64,000 nt of DNA from Gordonia sihwensis NBRC 108236 (GCF_000333035.1 NZ_BANU01000010.1:1-64000), one strand, 5' to 3'; positions 26,664 through 35,340 are shown, numbered from the stretch's first letter. A program made the numbers and translations. Notes: generated by a model from the letters alone, not told the origin.

Positions 26664-27881
26664 ATGACCCTGACCCGGCGCACGAGGGAGCACCGCGGGC
26701 GGCGGGATACGGTGACACACGTGCACCCCGACGACTATCAGCCACAGCTCACGTGGCGCAGCCATGCGTGGCGGCTCGCGGTGGTGCTCGCCGTCTCCGG
26801 ACTGGTCTGGGGCACGCGGGCCGGCTACCAGTGGCAGTACGCGAGGTGGTGGTTCGCGGCTGATCTGCTCCTCGGCGTGCTGTCGTTGATCGCGGTGCAC
26901 TGGCGTCGGAGGTATCCGGTCGCGGTGGCGATGGCGACCAACGTGGCTTCGACGGTGTCCGCGTCGGCGGCCGGACCGTCGATGCTGGCGCTGGTCTCGC
27001 TGTCGACCCGGCGACGGTGGCGGGAGATCGTTCCGGTCGCGGCGGTCGCGATGGTGTGTTCGCTGTTCTCGCAGCTGTGGCATCCACCCGACGAACCCGA
27101 GCCGACCGTCATCGACTACTTCGTCGTCGCGGTGATCCTACTGCTCACGATCGCGTGGGGCCTGTACCTCGGATCGCGGCGTGAACTTCTCGCCTCGTGG
27201 CGGTCTCGGGCCAAACTGGCCGAGGCGGAACAGGAGGCCAGGGTCCGGCATGCGAGGGCCACTGAGCGCGGCCGGATCGCGCGCGAGATGCACGACGTGC
27301 TCGCTCACCGGATCTCCACCGTGCACATGTACGCCGGAGCGCTGGCATTTCGCGACGACCTGCCGGCCGATCAGGTCCGCGATGCGGCGCGGACCATCGA
27401 GCAGATGTCGGCGACGGCGCTGACCGAGTTGCGCGAGGTGCTCGGTGTGCTCCGCGACGATCCCGGTGACGCGTCGCCCGAGCAGCCTCAGCCCGGAGCG
27501 GCCGACATCCCCGACCTCATCGACGAGAACCGCGGGCACGGAATGAATCTCGCCTTCGACTGCGACGCCGACCTGGCGGCGATCCCCGACGGGGTGGGGC
27601 GCACGCTCTACCGCTGTGTGCAGGAGGGTGTCACCAATGCGCGCAAGCACGCTCCGGCGACAGCGGTCGCGATCGGCCTCGACGGTGCACCCGACCGCGG
27701 TGTCGACCTGGTGGTGAGCAACCCGCTGCCCATCGGCGACCACAAGTCGAGAGTGCCGGAGTCCGGCTTCGGACTCGTCGGTCTCGCCGAGCGGGTGGAG
27801 CTTCGCGGCGGGCGGCAGTCGGCGCATCTGACGGCCGACGGCCGGTTCGTCCTGCGGGTGTGGCTACCGTGGCAGACTTGA
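26664..27881 (+). CDS. Two-component sensor histidine kinase (NarL-partner type, HisKA_3)
   Basis: A 405-residue kinase. Residues about 35-170 contain several membrane segments and no large extracytoplasmic domain, suggesting sensing within or at the membrane. The dimerisation domain has the phosphoacceptor His210 in GRIAREMHDVLAHRISTV, and the ATPase domain has CVQEGVTNARKHAPA and SGFGLVGLAERVEL. The ATG at 26664 is used; a GTG at 26712 is an alternative start. It overlaps the response regulator and is divergent from the ABC exporter, which is a likely target. Confidence 0.9.
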   Translation: MTLTRRTREHRGRRDTVTHVHPDDYQPQLTWRSHAWRLAVVLAVSGLVWGTRAGYQWQYARWWFAADLLLGVLSLIAVHWRRRYPVAVAMATNVASTVSASAAGPSMLALVSLSTRRRWREIVPVAAVAMVCSLFSQLWHPPDEPEPTVIDYFVVAVILLLTIAWGLYLGSRRELLASWRSRAKLAEAEQEARVRHARATERGRIAREMHDVLAHRISTVHMYAGALAFRDDLPADQVRDAARTIEQMSATALTELREVLGVLRDDPGDASPEQPQPGAADIPDLIDENRGHGMNLAFDCDADLAAIPDGVGRTLYRCVQEGVTNARKHAPATAVAIGLDGAPDRGVDLVVSNPLPIGDHKSRVPESGFGLVGLAERVELRGGRQSAHLTADGRFVLRVWLPWQT

Positions 27882-28531
27882 CGTCTCGATTGATGATCGT
27901 CGACGACGATCCGCTGGTCCGGTCCGGACTCCGGCTGCTGGTCGGCGGCGACCCCGGTCTGGAGGTGATCGCCGAGGCAGGAGACGGCCGAGAGGCACTG
28001 GCCCGGTACGCGGCCGATCCGGTCGATCTGCTGTTGATGGATCTGCGAATGCCGGTGATGGACGGTATCGACGCGACCGCCGCGTTCAAGGCGGCACCGA
28101 ATCCGCCCGCCGTCATCGTGCTCACCACTTTCGACGCCGACGAGTACGTGGTCCGAGCGCTGGCTGTCGGCGCCGACGGGTTCCTGTTGAAGGACACTCC
28201 GCCGGCGGAGATCATCACGGCGATCGGACGGGTGCTGGCTGGGGAGCCGGCGCTGAGCCCGTCGGTCACTGCGGCGCTCATCAAGCAGGTCGTCGACGGC
28301 CGGGACGGAAACCGGGAGTCCACGGCCCGGGAGGCGGTGGACGCGCTGACCGGTCGTGAGCGAGAGGTGGCCGTCTGTCTGGCTCGGGGCGCGTCGAACG
28401 CCGAGATCGCCTCGGAGCTGTACATGTCGGTGGCGACGGTCAAGGCCCACATCTCCCGGATCTTCACCAAACTCGACGCCGCCAACCGGGTGCAGGTCGC
28501 GATCCGGATCCACGACGCCGGACTCACCTGA
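27860..28531 (+). CDS. NarL/LuxR-family response regulator
   Basis: A 223-residue regulator with receiver domain (MIVDDDP, phosphoacceptor Asp61 in LLLMDLRMPVMDG, VLTTFDADEY, LLKDTPP) and a C-terminal LuxR-type helix-turn-helix (LTGREREVAVCLARGASNAEIA, then VKAHISRIFTKLDA). The start is given as the GTG at 27860, overlapping the kinase gene by 22 bases; a GTG at 27869 is also possible. It is the cognate partner of the preceding kinase. Confidence 0.92.
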   Translation: MATVADLTSRLMIVDDDPLVRSGLRLLVGGDPGLEVIAEAGDGREALARYAADPVDLLLMDLRMPVMDGIDATAAFKAAPNPPAVIVLTTFDADEYVVRALAVGADGFLLKDTPPAEIITAIGRVLAGEPALSPSVTAALIKQVVDGRDGNRESTAREAVDALTGREREVAVCLARGASNAEIASELYMSVATVKAHISRIFTKLDAANRVQVAIRIHDAGLT

Positions 28532-28555
28532 GCCGGCGGAGTAGGGTCGGGGACC

Positions 28556-29014
28556 ATGAACATCGGGGACACCGCATCGGATTTCGAGCTGCCCGACCAG
28601 AACGGTCGACGGCGACGTCTCTCCGAACTGCTGGCCGGCGGGCCGGTCGCGCTGTTCTTCTATCCGGCGGCGTTCACCCCGGGCTGCACCAAGGAGGCGT
28701 GCCATTTCCGGGACCTCGCAGCGGAGTTCGCTGCCGCGGGAGTGCAGCGGATCGGGATCAGCCGGGATGACGTCGCGAAGCAGAAGAGCTGGACCGACGA
28801 GCACACCCTCGACTACCCGTTGCTGGCGGACGTCGACGGCGCCGTCGCCTCCGCATATGGTGTCCGGCGTGGATCGTTGCTGGTGAAGGTCGGCATGCCG
28901 ACCAAGCGGGTCACGTTCGCAATCGGCTCCGACGGAGTCATCGCCGATGTGATCGCGTCGGAGATCAACATGAACGTGCACGCCGACCGCGTGCTCGAGG
29001 CCCTGGCGCGGTAG
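28556..29014 (+). CDS. Thioredoxin-dependent peroxiredoxin (BCP/AhpE-like)
   Basis: A 152-residue peroxiredoxin that reduces hydroperoxides. The peroxidatic cysteine is Cys44 in FYPAAFTPGCTKEACHFRD, and Cys49 five residues on is the resolving cysteine in the BCP (PrxQ) arrangement. The N-terminal IGDTASDFELPDQNG block is also typical. It lies 24 bp after the response regulator, but a functional link is not implied. It is convergent with the DoxX-like gene. Confidence 0.92.
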   Translation: MNIGDTASDFELPDQNGRRRRLSELLAGGPVALFFYPAAFTPGCTKEACHFRDLAAEFAAAGVQRIGISRDDVAKQKSWTDEHTLDYPLLADVDGAVASAYGVRRGSLLVKVGMPTKRVTFAIGSDGVIADVIASEINMNVHADRVLEALAR

Positions 29015-29027
29015 CCGATCAGGGCGG

Positions 29028-29426
29028 TTACCGGCGCTCGGCTCGGGGACCCGGGCGTTCGGCCGGGCGGGGACCTGTGGCGGCGAGCGCCGCGTAGAAG
29101 AGAAGCAACGACGACGCGGCGGCGAAGTTCAGCCGGAGGTCGCGGGCCCGGACGTGTGCTCCGACCGCGAGGCAGAAGTACACCGTCAGCATGACCGCCG
29201 TGAAGCGGGCCAGCATCGGGAACCTCGGGGCCGCGGCGAGTCCCGCCGCCGACGCGGCCTTGACCACCGGAAACACCCACCGTTGGTCCGCGGGATAGCC
29301 CACGTCGTCCAGACATCGCGCGACGTAGGGGATCGGGCCGAGGCAGATGATCGCATCGGCGGACTGGCCCGCGGCGGCGAGCCGATACACGAGGGGATCC
29401 CGGAGCAGATCGGTCGGCACGTTCAT
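29028..29426 (-). CDS. DoxX-like membrane protein
   Basis: A 132-residue protein with about four hydrophobic segments. RWVFPVVKAASAAGLAAA, FTAVMLTVYFCLAVGAHVRARD and FAAASSLLLFYAALAA fit DoxX-like proteins. The C-terminal tail is Pro/Arg-rich. DoxX relatives are linked to redox or thiosulfate metabolism, but the role of the short actinobacterial members is not settled. Confidence 0.7.
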   Translation of the reverse strand: MNVPTDLLRDPLVYRLAAAGQSADAIICLGPIPYVARCLDDVGYPADQRWVFPVVKAASAAGLAAAPRFPMLARFTAVMLTVYFCLAVGAHVRARDLRLNFAAASSLLLFYAALAATGPRPAERPGPRAERR

Positions 29427-29470
29427 GTCAACCGATCGTACGGTCGGCGGGGATGGACGACAATGGTGAG

Positions 29471-30244
29471 ATGACTGATTCCGCTGTGTCCTCGTCCGTC
29501 TCCGACGGCGTCGGCGTCCTCACCCTCGACGACCCCGACCGCCGAAACCCCTTGTCACTGGCCACCATGCGGGCTGCCACCGAAGTCTTGCGCACTTTCG
29601 GCGAGAACCCGGAGGTGCGGGTGATCGTGATCAAGGCGCACGGTCCGGCGTTCTCCGCCGGCCACGACCTGTCGGAGATGGTCGAGCGCACGGTCGACGA
29701 CGAGCGGGAGATCTTCGCGGCCTGCACCGACCTGATGACGGCGGTCCACGACGTTCGCCAGCCGGTGATCGCCCAGGTCCAGGGAATGGCGCTCGCAGCG
29801 GGCTGCCAGTTGGTCGCCACCTGCGATCTCGCGGTGGCCGCCGACAGTGCACGGTTCTCCACGCCTGGCGTCCGCATCGGGCTCTTCTGTTCCACTCCGA
29901 TGGTCGCGCTCAGCCGTGCCGTCGGGCGCAAGCGCGCCATGCATATGTTGCTGACCGGCGACATGGCCGATGCCGCGACCGCCGTCGAATGGGGCCTGGT
30001 CAACACCGCCGTGCCCGCCGCCGATCTGGAGAGCACCGTCGCGGAGCTGGCCGGGCGGATCGGCCGGTTCAGCGGCGACACCCTCGCCATCGGTAAGCGG
30101 GCCTTCTACGACCAGATCGATCGCACCGAGCCGGAGGCGTACGCCGCGATGACCGAGGTGATGGCGACCAACGCCGTCACCTGTGATGCCCAGGAGGGTA
30201 TCTCTGCGTTCCTGGGCAAGAGGGATCCGGTGTGGCGATCGTAG
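29471..30244 (+). CDS. Crotonase-superfamily protein, both hydratase glutamates absent
   Basis: A 257-residue crotonase-fold protein, usually annotated enoyl-CoA hydratase. The oxyanion segments FSAGHDLSEM and AGCQLVATCDLAVA are clear. However the two catalytic Glu positions read Gln (AAGCQLV in place of GGCELA) and Gly (FSTPGVRIGL in place of xxPEVxLG). This resembles the ECHDC3-like branch, so classical water addition to enoyl-CoA is doubtful. The ATG at 29471 follows GGTGAG; six upstream codons are also open. Confidence 0.85.
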   Translation: MTDSAVSSSVSDGVGVLTLDDPDRRNPLSLATMRAATEVLRTFGENPEVRVIVIKAHGPAFSAGHDLSEMVERTVDDEREIFAACTDLMTAVHDVRQPVIAQVQGMALAAGCQLVATCDLAVAADSARFSTPGVRIGLFCSTPMVALSRAVGRKRAMHMLLTGDMADAATAVEWGLVNTAVPAADLESTVAELAGRIGRFSGDTLAIGKRAFYDQIDRTEPEAYAAMTEVMATNAVTCDAQEGISAFLGKRDPVWRS

Positions 30245-30257
30245 ACGGCGCCACCGT

Positions 30258-30818
30258 TCAGCCGGACGACGCTCCTCGCGCGGACCCCGCGTACCACACC
30301 GGCCCGGTGAGCAGCCAGATCGCGGTGATGACGCCGAGAGTCTTGAACAGACTGAACAATTCGTCGCGCTGGCCGGCGTCGGCGACCGTGAAACCGAGGA
30401 CGAGCACCACCGCTCCGGCGATCGCGGCGGCGGCGAGCCAGCGGCCGAACTCGGCCCACTCGTGCCGGAGCCGTACCGGTCCCCGCTTGGGCACCGGGAC
30501 GGGTGCCGGGCCGTCGGCGTACCGGTGCGCGAACCTGACATCGGCCCACCGGATCAGCCGCGGTCCGAAGACGACGGTCACGCCCAAGTAGATCGGCGCC
30601 AGCCGGTGGGCCAACCCGACGTCGCCGCCGGAGTGGAGGTCGAGTGCCACGGCCGCGAGGAGCGCGACGTCGAGCCCCGGGACGGCCGCCAGTACCAGTG
30701 TCGAGAGGCGCTGCGCGCGGACCAGGTAGCGCAACGCCAGTCCGCCGGCGACGAGTACCCAGAAGCCGACTTCACAGCCGGCGATGGTCAGCAGTACCGG
30801 GTCGGTCAGATCGTTCAT
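30258..30818 (-). CDS. Conserved integral membrane protein, function unknown
   Basis: A 186-residue protein with five or six hydrophobic stretches: TIAGCEVGFWVLVAGGLALRY, LVLAAVPGLDVALLAAVALD, LAPIYLGVTVVFGP, and a pair near the C-terminus. A charged cytosolic loop (PKRGPVRLRHEWAEFGRW) lies between the third and fourth. I do not recognise a named family with certainty. The ATG at 30818 is the likely start. It is divergent from the second sensor kinase, 108 bp away. Confidence 0.7.
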   Translation of the reverse strand: MNDLTDPVLLTIAGCEVGFWVLVAGGLALRYLVRAQRLSTLVLAAVPGLDVALLAAVALDLHSGGDVGLAHRLAPIYLGVTVVFGPRLIRWADVRFAHRYADGPAPVPVPKRGPVRLRHEWAEFGRWLAAAAIAGAVVLVLGFTVADAGQRDELFSLFKTLGVITAIWLLTGPVWYAGSARGASSG

Positions 30819-30926
30819 GCGTTCAGCATCGGGCGGATCGCCCGAAGGCACATCCCTCATTCGGCTCGTCGGCGTCATCCCTTCGGCGGACCCGAAGCCC
30901 CGCGACGTGTGCTGTAGTGATGTCTG

Positions 30927-32048
30927 ATGATGTCGATTCCCAGATTCTCGTCGACGACGGTGTCGGCTCTCGGCACACTGGTCGTCGGTCTGCTGCTGTG
31001 GGTCAGTGGGGCGTTCACGCTGATCCAGGGCTGGGGCGGGCATTCGGCTCCGGTCAAGATCGCGATCCTGGTGGCGGCGTTCGTCGTTCAGCTCGCGGCG
31101 CCTCGCCGACCGTCGGCGGCGCTCGCGATCATGGTGGTTCTCATCGCGCTCGACCTTCCGTCAGGTGCGTCCCTTCCGCTCTGGATCTCCTTCACCGACG
31201 TCATCTTCGCGGTCATGACGGTCGGATCCGCGCGGTTGCGCAGGTTCGTCGGTGTCGCCTGCTTCGCGGTGACGGTCGCGGGTGCGGTGGCTGTGGCGCT
31301 CGCGGCGGATCCGCGGGCCGGTGTGCTGGTGGGCCTGCTCGGAGTGGCCTTCCTCGTCTCGCCGCTGGGCTACGCGCAGTCGGTGCACGCCACCATCCGG
31401 GCGGCGCGGGCCGAACAGTCGGCCGCCGCAGCCGAGCACGCCGCGGCGCTGGCGGAGGAACGTCGCCGGGTGTCGCGGGAACTGCACGACACGGTGGCGG
31501 GCCACGTGTCGGCGATCGCGATCCTGGCCGAGGCCGCACGTGAGGCACCGGACCCGAAGCCGGTGATCGCCTCGATGCGCTCCAACAGCCTGGCGGCGCT
31601 GTCGGAGCTGCGGGAGATGATCGACGTGCTCGCCGCCGACGGCGATGACACTCCGACTGTCCGCTGGTCGTCACTCGCTCCGTTCGTGACGGCGGCGGAG
31701 GCGGTCGGCTCGGCCGTCGAGGTGCACGGCGACACCGAAGGTCTTCCGCTCGCGATCGAGACGGTGTTGACCCGGATCGCGGGTGAGGCGCTGGCGAACG
31801 CGACGCGCCACGAGCCGGGACAGCCCGTCGCGGTGCAACTGGTCTCAGCCGGAGAGATCGTCGAGATGACGGTCAGCAACGGTCTCACGGACGGACGTGC
31901 GATGGCGCGCGGCGAAGGCGACGGATCGGGAGGAAATGGATTGCGCAACATGATGATTCGCGCCGAGAGCATCGGCGGGTCCGCGACCGCCGGTGTGGAG
32001 GGCCGACGATGGGTGGTTCGCGTGCGGGTGCCGGTGGTGCGGGCGTGA
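30927..32048 (+). CDS. Two-component sensor histidine kinase (HisKA_3)
   Basis: A 373-residue kinase with several N-terminal membrane segments (about residues 10-150), a helical linker, phosphoacceptor His187 in RRVSRELHDTVAGHVS, and a C-terminal ATPase domain (AGEALANATRHEPG, GGNGLRNMMIRAESIGG). Organisation matches the first kinase in this window but the sequences are clearly distinct. It overlaps its response regulator by four bases (GTGA). Confidence 0.9.
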   Translation: MMSIPRFSSTTVSALGTLVVGLLLWVSGAFTLIQGWGGHSAPVKIAILVAAFVVQLAAPRRPSAALAIMVVLIALDLPSGASLPLWISFTDVIFAVMTVGSARLRRFVGVACFAVTVAGAVAVALAADPRAGVLVGLLGVAFLVSPLGYAQSVHATIRAARAEQSAAAAEHAAALAEERRRVSRELHDTVAGHVSAIAILAEAAREAPDPKPVIASMRSNSLAALSELREMIDVLAADGDDTPTVRWSSLAPFVTAAEAVGSAVEVHGDTEGLPLAIETVLTRIAGEALANATRHEPGQPVAVQLVSAGEIVEMTVSNGLTDGRAMARGEGDGSGGNGLRNMMIRAESIGGSATAGVEGRRWVVRVRVPVVRA

Positions 32049-32686
32049 GCCGGACGCGAGTGGTCCTGGCCGACGATCACGCCGCGGTCCGAGAAGGCCT
32101 GCGGCTGGTGTTGGAGTCGTCGGGAGAGATCAGCGTGGTGGGCGAGGCGTCGAACGGTGCCGATGCCGTCGACGCGGCCGAGAGGCTGCGGCCGGACGTG
32201 GTGGTGATGGACGTCCGCATGCCGGGGACGGACGGAATCGCCGCCACCGCCGAAGTCATGGCGCGTACCGACGCGGCCGTCCTCGTCCTGACGACCTTCG
32301 ACATCGACGAATACGTGCTCGGCTCACTGGCGGCCGGAGCGAGCGGGTTTCTGCTGAAGTCGGCGTCCGGCGCGGAACTCGTCGACGGTGTCCGACGTGT
32401 CGCGCAGGGCGACGCGGTGCTCGATCCCGCGGTGACCCGGGTGGTGGTGGACGCGATGCGATCACGTCCCGCCGAGCCCGCTCCGGATCTGAGTGACCTC
32501 ACCGAGCGGGAGATCGAAGTCCTCGGCGGTCTCGGCGCCGGACTGTCGAATGCGCAGATCGCCCGCCGCCTGATGATCGGGGAGGCGACGGTGAAGACCC
32601 ACGTCTCGCGGGTGCTGATGAAGCTGGGCGTGCAGTCGCGGGTGCAGGCCGCTGTGCTGGCGGCACGATCGGGCATCGAGTTGTGA
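32045..32686 (+). CDS. NarL/LuxR-family response regulator
   Basis: A 213-residue regulator. Receiver features are VVLADDHAAVREGL, Asp56 in VVVMDVRMPGTDG, VLTTFDIDEYVLG and LLKSASGAE. The LuxR-type DNA-binding domain has LTEREIEVLGGLGAGLSNAQIA and VKTHVSRVLMKLG. I chose the GTG at 32045 overlapping the kinase stop rather than an upstream in-frame start, since the product then begins directly with the receiver strand. Confidence 0.92.
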   Translation: MSRTRVVLADDHAAVREGLRLVLESSGEISVVGEASNGADAVDAAERLRPDVVVMDVRMPGTDGIAATAEVMARTDAAVLVLTTFDIDEYVLGSLAAGASGFLLKSASGAELVDGVRRVAQGDAVLDPAVTRVVVDAMRSRPAEPAPDLSDLTEREIEVLGGLGAGLSNAQIARRLMIGEATVKTHVSRVLMKLGVQSRVQAAVLAARSGIEL

Positions 32687-32713
32687 GGCGGCGGCTTTGT
32701 CAGAGGGCGGCGG

Positions 32714-32725
32714 TATGATTCGAAC
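32714..32725 (+). promoter_or_regulatory. -10 box and TCGAAC half-site before the HNH gene
   Basis: TATGAT (32714-32719) is a good -10 and runs straight into TCGAAC (32720-32725). TCGAAC is one half of the mycobacterial LexA box TCGAAC-N4-GTTCGA, which is known to precede some 13E12 genes. Here the second half (GAAGCA) matches poorly, so LexA control is uncertain. Confidence 0.4.
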
Positions 32726-32773
32726 ATAGAAGCACAGCAGGAGTGTTCTCGGGCACTGTGCAGGTGGAGGGGG

Positions 32774-34258
32774 GTGGGTTCGATGGTCGCGTCAGAAGTG
32801 CTGCCGGACGATCCGGCCGACCTCGCCCGCCTGTTGGAAGCTGCGGCGACCAAGTTCGCGTCCCTGCCACTGTCCGCGGTCCCAGAAGACACCCTGCTGG
32901 AAACCGTCGAGACATTGGAACGTACTCATCGTCGTCTCGACGGTGTGGACGCCGCGGTGTTGGTGGAGGTCTCCGACCGGGCCGTGTATCGCAAGGCGGG
33001 GTATTTGTCGGTGCATCAGTATTTGGCGCAGGGGTTGCGGCTCGGTGACGGTGCCGCCCGCCGCCGACGTGTCAGTGCCGCCGGGATCGGACGGTTCACC
33101 GACCTGCAAGGCCAGACCCGCGAACCGGTACTGCCGGCGACTGCTGTCGCGGTGGGCGAGGGTGCGATCGGTGCCGACCACGTCCGCGAGATCGACGCCG
33201 TCATGGACAAGATCCCCACCGCCATCGACGCCGGCACCCGAGCACGCGCCGAGGCGCAGCTGGCGTGGGTCGCCCGCGAGTTGAGTCCGGCCGGTGTCCG
33301 CACCGCCGGCATCCGACTGCTGGCGCACCTGGATCCGGACGGGACCGTCACCGACGAACGCGACCGCAAACGCCTGCGCGGCTTCACGATCCTGCCACAG
33401 GATCTGCGGCTGATGAGCAAAGTCCGCGGGTATTTGACCCCGGCGTTGCGGGCGGAAATGGAGGCGGCACTGCCGTCGTGGGCGGCACCGGGGATGAACA
33501 ACCCCGACGACCCGGACTCCCCGTCGGGGACCGTGGAGTCGGCCGACCCGGCCGCTCTGGCGGCCGCGGTGGAGCGTGATACTCGCACGCCGGGGCAGCG
33601 CACCCACGATGGTCTGCAGGCGCTGCTGCGCGCCTCCCGCACTGGTGTTGGGGGTGGTCGGCGGTCGGGTGATCTGGTCGTCACCGTCACCGACCGGGAG
33701 TTGGCCGAGCGGGCGGGGGTGGCGTTGACCGCGACCGGGACCCGGGTGCCGGTGGCGGAGTTGATCGAGGTCGCCGCCGCCGCGACCCCGCATCTGGCCG
33801 TCTTCTCCGGTCATACCGGACAAGCCCTCTACCTCGGTCGGGGACGGCGGCTGGCGTCGCGGGCGCAGCGGTTGATGCTCTTCGCCCGCGACCGCGGCTG
33901 CACCGCCCCCGGCTGCGACGCCCCGTTCTCCCGGACGCAGGCCCATCATTTCCCGGACTGGGCCGACGGCGGGCCCACCGACATCGACCACCTCGGGGCG
34001 GCGTGCGGGCGTCACAATCGCTCCGTCGGCCCCCGCCGCGGGCAATGGCAGACGATGATCCTGATCGACGGTCCCCACGCCGGCCGCGTCGCCTGGCGAC
34101 CCAGCGGCAACACCAGCCGCGGCGGGACAAGACCGCCCGGGTGGCGGATCAACCAGATCCACCACGCCGAACTGTTACCGGGCCACGAACCGCAGCCGCC
34201 GCCCGAACCCAGCGAATCTCGCATCGAGAACTACCTCGACACACTCCTGGCCGCCTGA
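32774..34258 (+). CDS. DUF222/13E12-family HNH endonuclease
   Basis: A 494-residue protein. The N-terminal DUF222 part (HRRLDGVDAAVLVEVSDRA, GYLSVHQYLAQGLRLGDGAA) is followed by a long helical region and a C-terminal HNH nuclease motif: CTAPGCDAPFSRTQAHHF, then DHLGAACGRHNRSV. This family exists in many near-identical copies in Gordonia, Mycobacterium and relatives. It is suspected to be a selfish or recombination-related element, but its target is not known. GTG at 32774 or ATG at 32783 may be the start. Codon choice is noticeably more GC-uniform than neighbours, which fits a dispersed family. Confidence 0.92.
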   Translation: MGSMVASEVLPDDPADLARLLEAAATKFASLPLSAVPEDTLLETVETLERTHRRLDGVDAAVLVEVSDRAVYRKAGYLSVHQYLAQGLRLGDGAARRRRVSAAGIGRFTDLQGQTREPVLPATAVAVGEGAIGADHVREIDAVMDKIPTAIDAGTRARAEAQLAWVARELSPAGVRTAGIRLLAHLDPDGTVTDERDRKRLRGFTILPQDLRLMSKVRGYLTPALRAEMEAALPSWAAPGMNNPDDPDSPSGTVESADPAALAAAVERDTRTPGQRTHDGLQALLRASRTGVGGGRRSGDLVVTVTDRELAERAGVALTATGTRVPVAELIEVAAAATPHLAVFSGHTGQALYLGRGRRLASRAQRLMLFARDRGCTAPGCDAPFSRTQAHHFPDWADGGPTDIDHLGAACGRHNRSVGPRRGQWQTMILIDGPHAGRVAWRPSGNTSRGGTRPPGWRINQIHHAELLPGHEPQPPPEPSESRIENYLDTLLAA

Positions 34259-34298
34259 CCGGACACACCCGGCCGGGAGCACGGAAGTGCGGTGGCCG

Positions 34299-34613
34299 TC
34301 AGCTGACGAGCTTCAGCCCGATGACGCCTCCGACGATGGCGATGATGCACACGATCTTCGCGATGCTCGCGGTTTCGGTGCCGGTGATCATGCCGAAGAC
34401 GACGGCTCCGGTGGCGCCGATCCCGACCCATATCGCATACGACGTTCCGGTCGGCAGTTCGCGCATCGCGTAGGCGAGGCCGCCCATGCTGATGACGAGT
34501 GCGACGAAGAAGACGATGGTGGGGATGAGGCGGAGAAGACCTTCCGACCGTCCCAGGGCGGTGGCCCACACCGCTTCGAAGACGCCGGAGAGGATCAGAA
34601 CGAGCCAGTGCAT
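34299..34613 (-). CDS. gdx: Guanidinium exporter, SMR family
   Basis: A 104-residue four-helix small multidrug resistance protein. The essential proton/substrate-binding Glu13 is in the first helix (MHWLVLILSGVFEAVWATAL). The segment LPTGTSYAIWVGIGATGAV is typical of the Gdx/SugE branch, which exports guanidinium in exchange for protons. Start is the ATG at 34613 with a strong GAGGAG site. A guanidine-III riboswitch in its leader makes the substrate assignment strong. Only one SMR gene is present, consistent with a dual-topology homodimer. Confidence 0.94.
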   Translation of the reverse strand: MHWLVLILSGVFEAVWATALGRSEGLLRLIPTIVFFVALVISMGGLAYAMRELPTGTSYAIWVGIGATGAVVFGMITGTETASIAKIVCIIAIVGGVIGLKLVS

Positions 34614-34624
34614 GAGTGCTCCTC

Positions 34625-34669
34625 GTCCACCGTCTTGTCGCAGACCGGGTACGGCGGGCTCGTCCGGGC
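34625..34669 (-). promoter_or_regulatory. Guanidine-III riboswitch (ykkC-III)
   Basis: On the minus strand the leader reads CCGGACGAG, then GCCGTACCCGGT, then GACAAGACGG. These are the conserved blocks of the ykkC-III (guanidine-III) aptamer in correct order and spacing. The aptamer ends about ten bases before the GAGGAG ribosome-binding site of gdx. Ligand binding probably frees that site and switches on translation of the exporter. Confidence 0.93.
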
Positions 34670-34787
34670 GCCCCGCCACGGGGCGTCGCCACGAAGGCTA
34701 CCCACCCGGTCGCACGACGGCCAGACGCCGATGACGGATGGAGACCACGACCACACCGAACGGCGTCCCGTCCGAAAACGCGAGTGT

Positions 34788-35303
34788 CTAGAAATCTCCG
34801 TTGTCACGCCGAAGCGACCGGATCGACTCCACCAACTGACGCGCCTGGGCGCTGGTCATTCCGACATGGGAGAAGACGCCGTTGTTCAGCACTGCCGTCG
34901 CCTTTTCGACCAACTCCCGGCCGTCATCGGTGATCGACACGAGTGTGGTGCGGCCGTCGCTCGGGTGCGGTATCCGCTTCACCAGCCCGGCGTCGGCGAG
35001 GCGTGCGATCGCGTGGGTGGCCGAGGAGACGTGCACCTGAAGCCGGTCGCTCGCCTTGGAGATCGGCAGTTCGCCGTGCCGGGTGAAGGCCAGCAGCCGC
35101 AACAGCTCGAAACGGGAGAAGGTGAGGCCGAACGGTTTGAGCTCCTGCTCGACGCGCGCGAGCATGATCTGGTGCGCGCGCATCACCGACGTGACGGCCT
35201 CCATGCCGTCGGCGATGTCGCCGCCCCAGCCTGCGTCTTCCCAGTTGCGGCGGGCCAGGGCGATCGGGTCGCGCTCGTTCGACTCATGATCCACCCCGGC
35301 CAC
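34788..35303 (-). CDS. MarR-family transcriptional regulator
   Basis: A 171-residue winged-helix protein. The DNA-binding core is LTFSRFELLRLLAF, ISKASDRLQVHVSSATHAIARLADAGLVKRI and the wing HPSDGRTTLVSITDDG. It is the last gene of the valine operon, 37 bp after mmsB. A perfect palindrome of MarR type lies in the operon promoter at 38994-39011, so this protein is the obvious candidate repressor, perhaps sensing a CoA ester. The autoregulation idea is inference. Confidence 0.92.
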   Translation of the reverse strand: MAGVDHESNERDPIALARRNWEDAGWGGDIADGMEAVTSVMRAHQIMLARVEQELKPFGLTFSRFELLRLLAFTRHGELPISKASDRLQVHVSSATHAIARLADAGLVKRIPHPSDGRTTLVSITDDGRELVEKATAVLNNGVFSHVGMTSAQARQLVESIRSLRRDNGDF

Positions 35304-35340
35304 ACCACTCCCATCGTCTACGGCTGCGCCGAGCTCGAGA

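Noticed and set aside
32714-32735. LexA (SOS) box before the HNH gene
   Set aside because: Only the first half TCGAAC matches; the second half is GAAGCA, so I list it only as a half-site.
33000-34258. HNH/DUF222 gene as part of a mobile element
   Set aside because: No transposase, integrase, terminal repeats or target duplications are visible around it.
34290-34310. GTCAGCTGAC palindrome at the end of gdx
   Set aside because: It is a 10-bp palindrome overlapping the stop region; such short GC-rich palindromes are expected often in this sequence.
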